From Chelativorans multitrophicus (GTDB lineage: Bacteria > Pseudomonadota > Alphaproteobacteria > Rhizobiales > Rhizobiaceae): a DNA stretch of 64,000 bases. The stretch covers positions 930,001 to 994,000 of the forward strand of contig NZ_JAAAPL010000001.1 of the NCBI RefSeq assembly GCF_011317445.1, in the 5' to 3' direction. Positions 28,283 to 36,363 of the stretch are shown here, in pieces. The stretch's first letter is position 1. Every line of letters begins with the position of its first letter. The notes under the pieces were generated by a model that had not been told where the DNA came from, searched no databases, and worked only from the letters and a program-made list of their open reading frames with translations. The translations under genes were made by a program, and so were the position numbers.

Positions 28283-28784
28283 CATGCATTTCGGCGGAAA
28301 TTCACGCTTCCCGGCGCGCCTGATCCGGACGGTGTCCTTTGCACTCGGCACATCCCTGCTTGTTGCAGGCTGCCAAACCTCATCGCTCGACGCCAGCATG
28401 GGCATGGAGAGCGGCAAAACACGGAGCGGCGGCGTCGCCGGGGATGACCTCAGCGTCGGGAAAGCCCATTTTCGCGACGGCAATTACGGTCTGGCGGAAG
28501 CGCATTTCAGAAAGGCTGTCGAATTGCAGCCGGACGACGCGGAGGCATGGCTCGGGCTTGCCGCCACCTATGACCAGCTTGGCCGGTTCGATCTGGCCGA
28601 CCGCGCCTATGAGGAACTGTTAGGGCTGGCGGGACGGCGCCCGCGCATCATCAACAATATCGGATATTCCCATCTTCTGCGGGGGGATCGCAAGCGGGCT
28701 CGCGAATTGCTGATGGAAGCGAATGCCGCCCTGCCTGGAGACCCAGTGGTGCAGGCCAACTTGGCCCTGCTGAACAAATCGTAA
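28269..28784 (+). CDS. TadD-like tetratricopeptide lipoprotein
   Basis: 171 residues with a lipoprotein signal (LLVAGC) and tandem TPR motifs (GKAHFRDGNYGLAEAHFRKA, then AWLGLAATYDQLGRFDLADR). TadD proteins are TPR lipoproteins needed for Tad secretion and probably for secretin assembly. The ATG at 28269 overlaps the end of the small lipoprotein gene; ATG 28284 is also possible. It ends the first Tad transcription unit and converges on the minus-strand tadG. Confidence 0.85.
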   Translation: MRSSNMHFGGNSRFPARLIRTVSFALGTSLLVAGCQTSSLDASMGMESGKTRSGGVAGDDLSVGKAHFRDGNYGLAEAHFRKAVELQPDDAEAWLGLAATYDQLGRFDLADRAYEELLGLAGRRPRIINNIGYSHLLRGDRKRARELLMEANAALPGDPVVQANLALLNKS

Positions 28785-28806
28785 CACGTTCCGCCGGAAA
28801 GCGGCA

Positions 28807-28821
28807 GGAGCGGTCCGCTCC
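28807..28821. terminator. Palindrome between tadD-like gene and tadG
   Basis: GGAGCGGTCCGCTCC sits between two convergent stop codons. It can form a short, strong hairpin in either transcript. No T-run follows. Confidence 0.4.
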
Positions 28822-28827
28822 CGCCTT

Positions 28828-30111
28828 CTACTCGATGATAGCGATCGTGCGGCCGACCAAGATCTCGTTTGTCTTGTCGGCGCAGGTTTCCATCGCCGAA
28901 TTTCCGGTGAAGTTAATCCGGTCCGCAACGATCTGCGTGCAGGCGCCGGTCACGGTCGAGTTACCCGTGAAATCGAGGATTCCCTTCGGCATGTAGATCG
29001 TGCCCTGAAGACGCCAGTCCGAATTGCCGGTGATCGTATGATTGGCTTCCGGCCCGCTGCGGCTTCCGAACATCAGAACTCCGGCATATGGTCCGGAAGT
29101 CGGGGCCGAAAGGTCGATTTTCGCGTTACCCATCAAGTCCACCGTGGTGGCGCCGGTGAGCAGGAATGTCACGCCACTGCCGACAAGCGCTGCCCCCGCC
29201 GTTATCGTGAATTTGCCGCCGTCGATGATATAGAGCCCAGATTTGAGCGTAATGTTACCTTTGATGTCGAGCCCGCCGCAGAAGCGGATGGCCTTCTGCC
29301 CGTTGGCCAAGGTATCGAATGCGTAGTCGGTGGTCGAAACGTGAGAAAGCGTCCGGCAGGGTAGCTGCTGGATCTGCACCTTGTCTGGCTCGGGGACACC
29401 GGCAAAAGGGTCGGGAACAGGTGGAGAAGAGACCACCGGCTTGCTGCACCCGGTCAGGTTCAGACCCGTCGTCGTGATCGCGCCGCCGACGGTATAGACG
29501 CAGTCCGTCGACATAAGAGCACTGCCGTTCCTCATCAAAAATGCGTCGGACGCGTTGGAGTTTGACACGACACTGCAGCCGTTAAGCTGCACGTCGGTCG
29601 AGCCTGTCACGGTGACGGCGCCCGGCGCGGTGGGCGACAGCGCAAGGACGCAAGCTCTGGAGCCGCCCTTGAGCTCAGCCACCGCGCGGGCACTGAGGAC
29701 AACCGGATCGGTGGTAAAAACAGACGAGAAGAGGCGCGAATGCGTTTCCGTCAGTTCTACCGAAACCGTACCGCTTCCGGCCGTCGAGCCGGCCTGGACT
29801 CCTGTCGTAATGGTTCCAATGGAAGGCTGGTAGCCGGTCACGCGAGCGGATCTGAGAGCCGCCGTTTCCATCAGCGCACGGGCGTCGCCCGCACGATAGC
29901 GAACAGAGGCGGCGTAGACGGCAACGTCAGCCGCATGCTGCAGCTTGCGCTGCTTGAGATACCAATAGCCGCTCTCGACGCCCAGACCCATCGCACCGAC
30001 AACGACGGGAAAGACGATGGCGGCAATAACCGCTACCGAACCGCCCTGGTCTTTCGCCAGAGAGCGGAAGAAGCGGAACAGGTTCGATGGGGATCGCGAG
30101 CAGGAAGTCAT
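28828..30111 (-). CDS. TadG-like pilus assembly protein with beta-helix C-terminus
   Basis: 427 residues. The N-terminal region GGSVAVIAAIVFPVVVGAMG is the TadE/TadG membrane helix, preceded by a short basic leader, and LKQRKLQHAADVAVYAAS is the typical TadG continuation. From about residue 220 the protein is repetitive, with N/G/T-rich turns (FTGNSTVTG, TGNSDWRLQG), like a right-handed beta-helix. It lies on the opposite strand from the rest of the Tad genes and is divergent from cpaA. The ATG at 30111 is preferred to the long frame reaching 30744, whose extra part overlaps cpaA antisense. Confidence 0.88.
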   Translation of the reverse strand: MTSCSRSPSNLFRFFRSLAKDQGGSVAVIAAIVFPVVVGAMGLGVESGYWYLKQRKLQHAADVAVYAASVRYRAGDARALMETAALRSARVTGYQPSIGTITTGVQAGSTAGSGTVSVELTETHSRLFSSVFTTDPVVLSARAVAELKGGSRACVLALSPTAPGAVTVTGSTDVQLNGCSVVSNSNASDAFLMRNGSALMSTDCVYTVGGAITTTGLNLTGCSKPVVSSPPVPDPFAGVPEPDKVQIQQLPCRTLSHVSTTDYAFDTLANGQKAIRFCGGLDIKGNITLKSGLYIIDGGKFTITAGAALVGSGVTFLLTGATTVDLMGNAKIDLSAPTSGPYAGVLMFGSRSGPEANHTITGNSDWRLQGTIYMPKGILDFTGNSTVTGACTQIVADRINFTGNSAMETCADKTNEILVGRTIAIIE

Positions 30112-30210
30112 TTTTCTTTTCCGGGAAAGGTGGAGCGCGACGGATATAGCCCTTCCGGCAGTTCCTCTCGATTCAGCCACATAGCCTAGTCCCCGCAGCC
30201 CAGGGCGGTA

Positions 30211-30230
30211 GTCCATCAGGCTGAATGGCC
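30211..30230. promoter_or_regulatory. Recurrent dyad motif, copy 3 (tadG / cpaA)
   Basis: GTCCATCAGGCTGAATGGCC, in the 213-base gap between the divergent tadG and cpaA genes, 99 bases from the first start and 94 from the second. It shares CCATCAGGCTGAATGG exactly with copy 5, 18 kb away. Confidence 0.7.
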
Positions 30231-30324
30231 TTCCAGACGCGCGCATATCAAATAGGGGCACGTTGCGGGCCGCCTCGATCACGAGCGGGCACCGCCTCTC
30301 CCTTAAGCTCACGAGGAAGCTTCG

Positions 30325-30837
30325 ATGATCTCCAGTTTCGCGGCCTGGGTCGCGCTTCTCCTTTTCGCGGGTACCATGATCTATGCAGGCATTAAGGATG
30401 TGGCGACGATGACGATCACAAACCGTCTCGTGCTGCTGCTTGCGGCCGCCTATGTCGTGCTTGCCCCCCTCGCGGGCCTCGGCGTTGACGAAATGTTGGC
30501 CGCAGCCGCAGCCGCATCCCTTATGCTGGCAGGAACATTCCTTCTTTTCGCATTGGGGTGGATCGGCGGCGGCGATGCGAAACTTGCCGCCGTGGCGGTG
30601 CTCTGGCTGGGCGCGGATCAAACGCTCCCGTACATTTTCTATGTTTCCGTTGCCGGCGCGCTGCTCACTCTGGCGCTCATTCAGTTCAGACGGTTTCCGC
30701 TTCCCGCTGTTCTGCAGCGGTTGACGTGGACAGAGCGGCTGCATTCTGCGGCAGCGGGTGTTCCCTATGGCGCGGCTCTTGCCGGGGCAGCCCTGCTCCT
30801 CCTGCCGGAAACCGCCCTATTCGCGGCCCTGACCTGA
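30325..30837 (+). CDS. cpaA: Prepilin peptidase CpaA/TadV
   Basis: 170-residue, highly hydrophobic A24-type aspartic peptidase without the N-terminal methylase domain, as in TadV. The two active-site aspartates are expected in GIKDVATMTITNR and in IGGGDAKLAA (GxGD-like motif). It cuts Flp pilin and the TadE/TadF-type pseudopilins after a glycine on the cytoplasmic face of the membrane. It starts the plus-strand unit cpaA-cpaB-cpaE::tadE-tadE, with cpaB 32 bases downstream. Confidence 0.93.
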   Translation: MISSFAAWVALLLFAGTMIYAGIKDVATMTITNRLVLLLAAAYVVLAPLAGLGVDEMLAAAAAASLMLAGTFLLFALGWIGGGDAKLAAVAVLWLGADQTLPYIFYVSVAGALLTLALIQFRRFPLPAVLQRLTWTERLHSAAAGVPYGAALAGAALLLLPETALFAALT

Positions 30838-30869
30838 CGACGGCGCAACCCCATACGAGGATCTAGGCA

Positions 30870-31673
30870 ATGGTTCGTATTCTCATTCTCCTCTTCGCGC
30901 TCGGCTCAGGCGGTATCGCCGCCTGGCTGGCGATGGGAACCGCTGAGCCGACTGCTTCACAACCGGCTGCGGCAGTCGAGCAGGAAGCTGATCCTGCGCG
31001 GGAAGTGCTGGTCGCGGGTGCCGACCTTGTGCATGGCTCGGTGCTTGACGAGAGCCACCTGCGCTGGCAGCCCTGGACTGCAGGCACCGTGCCCGCGGTC
31101 TTCATTAGCCGCGCCGCAAAGCCGGACGCGCCGCAGGCGCTGAAAGGCTCGCTGGTGCGCGGCGGCTTCGTGGCCGGAGAGCCGATCCGGGAAGACCGCC
31201 TGGCCCTGCCCGGAGCAGGTTTCCTTTCCGGCCAACTTCCTTCGGGAAAAAGGGCCATTGCCGTACGTGTCACCGCTGAAAGCGCGGCAGGCGGATTCAT
31301 CCTGCCCAACGACAGGGTCGATCTCATCCATACCTCAGTGCTCTCGGGCCAATCGGGCGGCGAGCAGGTTTCCAGCCGCACGATCCTGTCGAATATCAGA
31401 GTGCTCGCCGTCGACCAGAACGCCTCCGGCGAGAGCGACGGTGAGGCCGTTGTTGCCAAGACCGCGACACTAGAGGTGGAACCCGATCAGATCCCCATCG
31501 TCACGGCGGCGGAAGCTTCCGGCACGATCTCACTCGCGTTGAGGGCCGCCTCCGACGAGGACGAGCCTGCGGCTGCCGTTCAGGCGGGAAAGCACACAAA
31601 GAAGGTGCGGATCTTCGGCGGCGCCACTTCCAGAACGGTCGAGGTACCGTCCTTTGCTCACGAAGGCAGCTAG
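30870..31673 (+). CDS. cpaB: Flp pilus assembly protein CpaB/RcpC
   Basis: 267 residues. An N-terminal signal/anchor (VRILILLFALGSGGIAAWL) is followed by a SAF domain (about 45-115; EVLVAGADLVHGSVLDESHL) and a C-terminal RcpC region (LPNDRVDLIHTS). It is thought to work with the secretin in the periplasm. The next gene starts 12 bases after the stop, so the two are co-transcribed. Confidence 0.93.
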   Translation: MVRILILLFALGSGGIAAWLAMGTAEPTASQPAAAVEQEADPAREVLVAGADLVHGSVLDESHLRWQPWTAGTVPAVFISRAAKPDAPQALKGSLVRGGFVAGEPIREDRLALPGAGFLSGQLPSGKRAIAVRVTAESAAGGFILPNDRVDLIHTSVLSGQSGGEQVSSRTILSNIRVLAVDQNASGESDGEAVVAKTATLEVEPDQIPIVTAAEASGTISLALRAASDEDEPAAAVQAGKHTKKVRIFGGATSRTVEVPSFAHEGS

Positions 31674-31685
31674 GAACGAATTGAA

Positions 31686-33428
31686 ATGATGCTGATTACG
31701 ACCGAAAAGCAGGATACGGAAACGGCGGAGCCGGGCGCCCTGCACGCCATTCCGAAGATTGACATCACCGCTTTCTGTGCCTCGCCGGAAATCGCCGCGG
31801 CCATTCGTACCGGCGCACTCGACCGGCGGATGGCACGGGCGAACGTGACCGTTAGGGATGGCGGAATGCGCGAGGCTGCCTCCTTCTACCGCAGCACGCC
31901 GTCACCGAACCTCGTTGTGGTGGAATGCAACGACGGCAAGGAAAAGCTCATGGCGGACCTGGAAGCACTGGCGCTGGAATGCATCGCCGGCACGAAGCTG
32001 ATCGTCATCGGCTCCTCGAACGACGTGAACCTTTACCGGGACCTCATTGCCGCGGGCGTGGACGACTATCTGCTCGCTCCCGTCGAACCCATGGCATTCA
32101 TCGAGGCGGTCTCGCGCTGTTTCCGCGACGCGGTGGAGCAGAAGCTCGGGCGCATCATCGCCTTCATCGGCGCAAAAGGAGGCACCGGCTCTTCCACGGT
32201 ATCTCATAACGTCGCCGCTGCCATGGTGGAGCGTTCCGACGCCGACGTTCTCGTCGCGGACCTCGATCTCCAGTTCGGCACGGTCAGCCTGGACTTCGAC
32301 ATTGACGCGCCGCAGGGCATGTCAGACATCCTCGAAAGCGCCTCCCGCGTCGACGAGGTGCTGATCAAGCGCATCGCGGTGAAGCACTCGGAACGCCTGC
32401 ACCTGCTGCCGGTCAACGCGGCTTTTGACCGGTCCTTCAACCTGAAGGACGGAGAAATCGACCGGCTGCTGGATGTGGCAAGGTCGAGTTCCTGGCATCT
32501 TGTACTGGACCTGCCGCATCTTTGGACGCTGTGGACGAAAAAGGCGCTCCTTAGCGCCGACGAAATCGTCATAACCGCCACGCCCGATCTGGCCAGCATG
32601 CGCAATGCCAAGAACATCGTCTCCTTCCTGAAGAAGGCGCGACCGAACGATCCGCCGCCGCGGCTCGTGCTCAATCGCGTCGGGACACCGAAGCAGCCGG
32701 AGATCGCACCCAAGGACTTCACCTCGGCGATCGGCCTGGAGCAATGCGTAATCGTACCCTTCGATCCGCAGACCTTCGGCAAGGCCGCGAATGAGGGACG
32801 GATGGTTACCAAGGTGGCGCGCGGTTCAAAGGCTGCCCGTGCCATGAGCGAACTTGCCTGGCGCGTGAGCGGCCAGCGCGACAAGCGAAGCGGGAAGAAA
32901 TTTGGCCTGCAGACACTTCTCGGCAGGTTCAAGCTTCGCCGGTGGCAGGACAGTATTCCGCTGGTGAAAGGCAAGGCGGAGGAGATGGCGAAGTCCGAAA
33001 GCGGTGTGTCCGCTGTCGAGTTCGCTTTGATAGCGCCGGTGCTCGCCTTCTCGCTGGTGGTCATGGCCGATATCGGCCTTGCTCTCAATGAGCGGATGAC
33101 AATCGACCACATGCTGCGCGCGGGCGCACAGGCGGCTATGTCCGATCCCGGTGAGGCGCAGGTGCAAAAGGTGTTGCAATCCATGGTCAGTCAGCCGGGA
33201 GCACCCGCCGACGTCACCTTCGATCTGGTCAAGCGCTACTGCGCCTGCCCGGAAAACGCCGATGTGCCGCCGGCAACTGCCCCTGCCTGCAGCACGACGT
33301 GCTCGGGCTCGGCTCCACCATTCATCTTTTACCGCCTTCAGGCCTCGAAGCTTTACGACGCGATGTCATTGCCGGAGATCCTTGCGGATTTCAGGCTGAG
33401 CTCGTCCGTTCAGGTGCAGGTGCGATGA
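31686..33428 (+). CDS. cpaE: CpaE/TadZ-type ATPase fused in frame to a TadE pseudopilin
   Basis: 580 residues, about 150 more than CpaE. Residues 1-150 form a receiver-like domain and 155-410 a ParA/MinD-like ATPase (FIGAKGGTGSSTVSHN; Walker-like) that localises the Tad machine. After a basic linker, residues 434-580 are a complete TadE-like pseudopilin: ESG440-VSAVEFALIAPVLAF, then a helix and a Cys-containing periplasmic part. G440|V441 with Glu at +5 is the same processing pattern as in Flp (ESG|ATAIEYG), so CpaA could release TadE from CpaE. A GGAGGAG lies directly against the internal ATG at 32985, but the spacing is poor. The next gene overlaps by four bases. Confidence 0.92.
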   Translation: MMLITTEKQDTETAEPGALHAIPKIDITAFCASPEIAAAIRTGALDRRMARANVTVRDGGMREAASFYRSTPSPNLVVVECNDGKEKLMADLEALALECIAGTKLIVIGSSNDVNLYRDLIAAGVDDYLLAPVEPMAFIEAVSRCFRDAVEQKLGRIIAFIGAKGGTGSSTVSHNVAAAMVERSDADVLVADLDLQFGTVSLDFDIDAPQGMSDILESASRVDEVLIKRIAVKHSERLHLLPVNAAFDRSFNLKDGEIDRLLDVARSSSWHLVLDLPHLWTLWTKKALLSADEIVITATPDLASMRNAKNIVSFLKKARPNDPPPRLVLNRVGTPKQPEIAPKDFTSAIGLEQCVIVPFDPQTFGKAANEGRMVTKVARGSKAARAMSELAWRVSGQRDKRSGKKFGLQTLLGRFKLRRWQDSIPLVKGKAEEMAKSESGVSAVEFALIAPVLAFSLVVMADIGLALNERMTIDHMLRAGAQAAMSDPGEAQVQKVLQSMVSQPGAPADVTFDLVKRYCACPENADVPPATAPACSTTCSGSAPPFIFYRLQASKLYDAMSLPEILADFRLSSSVQVQVR

Positions 33429-33847
33429 GCGGAAAACAGCGCCTGTTCCGCCGCTTCCTGGAGTCCGGCTCAGGCGCGGCGGCTGTCGAGTTTGCCATCG
33501 TTTGCATGCCGCTGCTCCTGATCTGTCTCGGGATCGTGGAATTCGGCCGCGCCTTCTTTGTCCGTAATGACCTTTCCTATGCCGCCGATGTGGCCGCACG
33601 CAAGGTTCTGATCGGCCAGATACCAGCGGGCGCGCCGTCGTCCGATGCCGCCAGCGGCCTTGAAACCGCGGTTCGTGAAGCCTTCGTCGGGGACGCTTCC
33701 CTGCTGCAAATTGCGGTTGGGGAAGAAACCGTCGACGGCGCACGATATCGCACATTATCAATTCGCTACCCGTTCACCTTCCTTGTTCCGGGATTGGATG
33801 ACAGTCCATTTGCGCTCGGCGTATCCCGGCGCATCCCCGCCGGATGA
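33425..33847 (+). CDS. tadE: TadE-like pseudopilin
   Basis: 140 residues. A short basic leader ends in GSG17 and is followed by AAAVEFAIVCMPLLLICLGI, the TadE/TadF prepilin-type motif and transmembrane helix. It should be processed by CpaA and take part in pilus assembly. ATG 33425 overlaps the stop of the CpaE-TadE fusion gene (ATGA), so the two are translationally coupled. Because the upstream gene already carries one TadE domain, this copy may fill the role of TadF. Confidence 0.88.
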   Translation: MSGKQRLFRRFLESGSGAAAVEFAIVCMPLLLICLGIVEFGRAFFVRNDLSYAADVAARKVLIGQIPAGAPSSDAASGLETAVREAFVGDASLLQIAVGEETVDGARYRTLSIRYPFTFLVPGLDDSPFALGVSRRIPAG

Positions 33848-33853
33848 TTTTCC

Positions 33854-34357
33854 TTACTGGCCGGCTTGCCCGGTATCGGTGAAGCCGCTGCGCGTGTTGA
33901 TCTGGGATGCCGTCGCGCTGAATAGTTCCGCATCGTCCCCGACGGACAGAACCGGCTCGCAACGGCGCGCACAGGCGAATGTCCGCCTACTTTGACCCTG
34001 GTGGACTGTGATGAGATGGTTTCCCGCCGCGACGACCTCCAGCACGAGATTCGCGATTTCCTCACCCTCGGCATCGAGGACGATGAGGTTCGTGGCTCCC
34101 GCCGTTCTTCCCGTCAGGATGAGCGTGCGATCATCGGTAAGGCTCGCCGCTGCGATGGCCGAATTGCCGACGATGATCGTGCTTGCCGGCTCGTCAAGCA
34201 CAAGAAGCTCGGCGAAGTCTATGGTGAGCCTGACCGCACCTGCCCTCTCATAGGCCACGGTTTGCTCAACGGCCAAAAGCGGATCGCCGCCTGCCTCTGC
34301 GGGCGGCGTGACAAGCAAGACGGCCAGCGCAAGCGGAATTCGGGAAGCGGCTCTCAT
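33854..34357 (-). CDS. Stand-alone secretin N-domain (pilus assembly) protein
   Basis: 167 residues with a signal peptide (LALAVLLVTPPAEA). The region LTIDFAELLVLDEPASTIIV to about residue 110 matches the pilus-assembly N-terminal domain that opens CpaC-type secretins (T2SS-T3SS_pil_N), but no pore domain follows. Two cysteines occur in TFACARRCEP. It is encoded on the minus strand, divergent from the flp pilin gene, and only seven bases separate its stop from that of tadE. It may help to guide the pilus through the periplasm. Function is inferred. Confidence 0.85.
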   Translation of the reverse strand: MRAASRIPLALAVLLVTPPAEAGGDPLLAVEQTVAYERAGAVRLTIDFAELLVLDEPASTIIVGNSAIAAASLTDDRTLILTGRTAGATNLIVLDAEGEEIANLVLEVVAAGNHLITVHQGQSRRTFACARRCEPVLSVGDDAELFSATASQINTRSGFTDTGQAGQ

Positions 34358-34460
34358 GGCAGATTACCTCCTTGGACTTCTGCCTGAACGGCTGCGCGAG
34401 CGAGGCGTTCCCGCGGCGTGATGGTGAGCGGTACAGCGGCCGTTCCGATCGGGCGAATTA

Positions 34461-34512
34461 GACCATGTGGCCGAGAATAGCGCGCATGAAGCTCGGCCAT
34501 CAGGCCGAATGG
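34461..34512 (+). promoter_or_regulatory. Recurrent dyad motif, copy 4 (flp pilin), with a weaker half-copy
   Basis: GGCCATCAGGCCGAATGG at 34495-34512, which is 123 bases before the flp start. A related GACCATGTGGCCGAGAATAG lies at 34461-34480. Both are in the 278-base gap between the divergent secretin-N-domain gene and flp. Confidence 0.65.
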
Positions 34513-34635
34513 AGCCGTAGGGTTAACAGAGTTATATCACGGCTACACAGAACGCGGACTTCAGGGCAGATGCCGCCCCGCCTGTGATGCCGCTCTTGCA
34601 CGGGTCGGCGCAACCTCAACCTAAAGGATCGGATC

Positions 34636-34809
34636 ATGAAGAACCTTCTCACCCGCTTTGCCAAAAACGAGTCTGGCGCCACCGCCATCGAGTACGGCCT
34701 CATCGCCGGCCTGATCGCCGTCGTCATCATTACCGCGGCCGGACTGGTCGGCACCGACGTGCGCGACTCGTTCCAGGCGATCGCCAACCGGCTAAACCCC
34801 GTCCTCTAA
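34636..34809 (+). CDS. flp: Flp-type pilin
   Basis: 57 residues: a short leader MKNLLTRFAKNESG14, then ATAIEYGLIAGLIAVVIITA, the hydrophobic Flp core. Cleavage by CpaA after G14, with the Glu-Tyr pair at +5/+6, gives a mature pilin of 43 residues. This is the structural subunit of the Tad pilus. The gene sits between divergent and downstream Tad genes, with its own long 5-prime region (motif copy 4) and a strong terminator 31 bases after the stop, which should allow separate, high expression. AAAGGATCGG precedes the ATG. Confidence 0.95.
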   Translation: MKNLLTRFAKNESGATAIEYGLIAGLIAVVIITAAGLVGTDVRDSFQAIANRLNPVL

Positions 34810-34840
34810 GACGTTAAGTCACTCAGGACACAAGAAATTT

Positions 34841-34867
34841 GGGGGGATGAGAATCCCCCCCTTTTTT
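34841..34867 (+). terminator. Strong Rho-independent terminator after flp
   Basis: GGGGGGAT (34841-34848), GAGA loop and ATCCCCCC (34853-34860), then a run of six T. It separates the pilin gene from cpaF, 46 bases before the cpaF ATG. Confidence 0.9.
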
Positions 34868-34913
34868 CCCCCAGGCACATAGCGGGCAGACCCTCTCTTC
34901 AAAGGCAGGAACG

Positions 34914-36344
34914 ATGATTGGCAGAAAATCCGCCTCCCAGGTGCAGGCCATCGAACAGCCCGCCGTTCAAGCGCCGATCACGCGCCGCGCACCTGAACCC
35001 GCAAACCAGTCAGAAAAGCTTCCCGCGACGGCTCCGGCCGCTTCTTTCGCCGAGAAGCCCAGCAGCTATTACGAGCTGAAGAAGGAAGTCTTCAGCGCAC
35101 TCATTGCCGCAATCGATGTCGCCGCGCTCTCAGTCATGGAGCAGTCGCAGGCGCGCAAGGAAATCGGCGCCATCATCAACGATATCGTTGCCGCCAAAAG
35201 GGCCGGCATCTCGCAAGCCGAGCAGAATGACCTGCTTCGCGACATCTGCGACGACATTCTTGGATACGGTCCGCTGGAGCCGCTGCTTGCGCGCGATGAC
35301 ATCGCCGACATCATGGTCAATGGCGCCAACCAGGTCTTTATCGAGGTCGGCGGTCAGGTTCAGGAAAGCGGCATCCGCTTCCGCGACAACGAGCAGCTTC
35401 TGAACATCTGCCAGCGCATCGTGAGCCAGGTCGGCCGCCGCGTCGATGAATCCAGCCCGATCTGCGACGCGCGTCTGGCGGACGGCTCGCGTGTCAACGT
35501 CATTGCGCCGCCGCTCGCCATCGATGGCCCGGCCCTGACGATCCGCAAGTTCAGGAAAGACAAGCTCACACTCGATCAGCTCGTCACGTTCGGATCCATT
35601 ACGCCGGAAGGCGCGGAACTTTTGAAGATTATCGGCCGCGTGCGCTGCAATGTGCTGATCTCCGGCGGAACAGGCTCCGGCAAGACGACGCTTCTGAACT
35701 GCCTGACCGGCTACATCGATGACGGCGAGCGCATCGTCACCTGCGAAGACGCCGCCGAGCTTCAGCTTCAGCAGCCGCATGTGGTGCGCCTGGAAACCCG
35801 CCCGCCCAACATCGAGGGCCAGGGCGAGATCACAATGCGCAACCTGGTGAAGAACTGCCTGCGCATGCGCCCCGAACGCATCATCGTCGGCGAGGTCCGC
35901 GGACCCGAAGCCTTCGACCTCCTGCAAGCCATGAACACCGGCCATGACGGCTCGATGGGAACCCTGCACGCCAACTCGCCGCGCGAGGCTATCTCGCGCC
36001 TGGAATCCATGATCACCACAGGCGGCTTCACGCTGCCCTCCAAGACGATCCGGGAGATGATCGTTTCTTCAGTGGACGTCATCGTTCAGGCCGCGCGTCT
36101 GCGCGACGGATCGCGGCGCATAACCCACATCACCGAAGTGCTGGGAATGGAAGGCGATGTCGTCATCACCCAGGACCTCTTCGTCTATGACATCCTCGGC
36201 GAGGATGCCAATGGCAGGCTGATCGGGCGGCATCGCTCGACCGGCATCGGCCGTCCGGCCTTCTGGGACCGCGCGCGCTACTACGGCGAAGAGGCCCGCC
36301 TGGCGGCAGCGCTGGACGCCGCGGAAGCGAAGGCCGCGGCCTGA
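34914..36344 (+). CDS. cpaF: Tad pilus ATPase CpaF/TadA
   Basis: 476 residues, type IV secretion/VirB11-like ATPase. Walker A is ISGGTGSGKTTLLNC, Walker B lies in RIIVGEVRGPEAFD, and the histidine-box segment GHDGSMGTLHANSP follows. It powers extension, and in other Tad systems retraction, of the Flp pilus from the cytoplasmic face. It starts cpaF-tadB-tadC, with tadB 19 bases downstream. No promoter motif of the recurrent type is seen upstream, so read-through of the flp terminator or a promoter in the short gap must supply it. Confidence 0.96.
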   Translation: MIGRKSASQVQAIEQPAVQAPITRRAPEPANQSEKLPATAPAASFAEKPSSYYELKKEVFSALIAAIDVAALSVMEQSQARKEIGAIINDIVAAKRAGISQAEQNDLLRDICDDILGYGPLEPLLARDDIADIMVNGANQVFIEVGGQVQESGIRFRDNEQLLNICQRIVSQVGRRVDESSPICDARLADGSRVNVIAPPLAIDGPALTIRKFRKDKLTLDQLVTFGSITPEGAELLKIIGRVRCNVLISGGTGSGKTTLLNCLTGYIDDGERIVTCEDAAELQLQQPHVVRLETRPPNIEGQGEITMRNLVKNCLRMRPERIIVGEVRGPEAFDLLQAMNTGHDGSMGTLHANSPREAISRLESMITTGGFTLPSKTIREMIVSSVDVIVQAARLRDGSRRITHITEVLGMEGDVVITQDLFVYDILGEDANGRLIGRHRSTGIGRPAFWDRARYYGEEARLAAALDAAEAKAAA

Positions 36345-36363
36345 CCCCCCTGGGAGAAAATCA

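Noticed and set aside
30112-30744. N-terminal extension of tadG by 211 residues
   Set aside because: It would run antisense through cpaA and across the divergent promoter; the pseudopilin leader begins at 30111.
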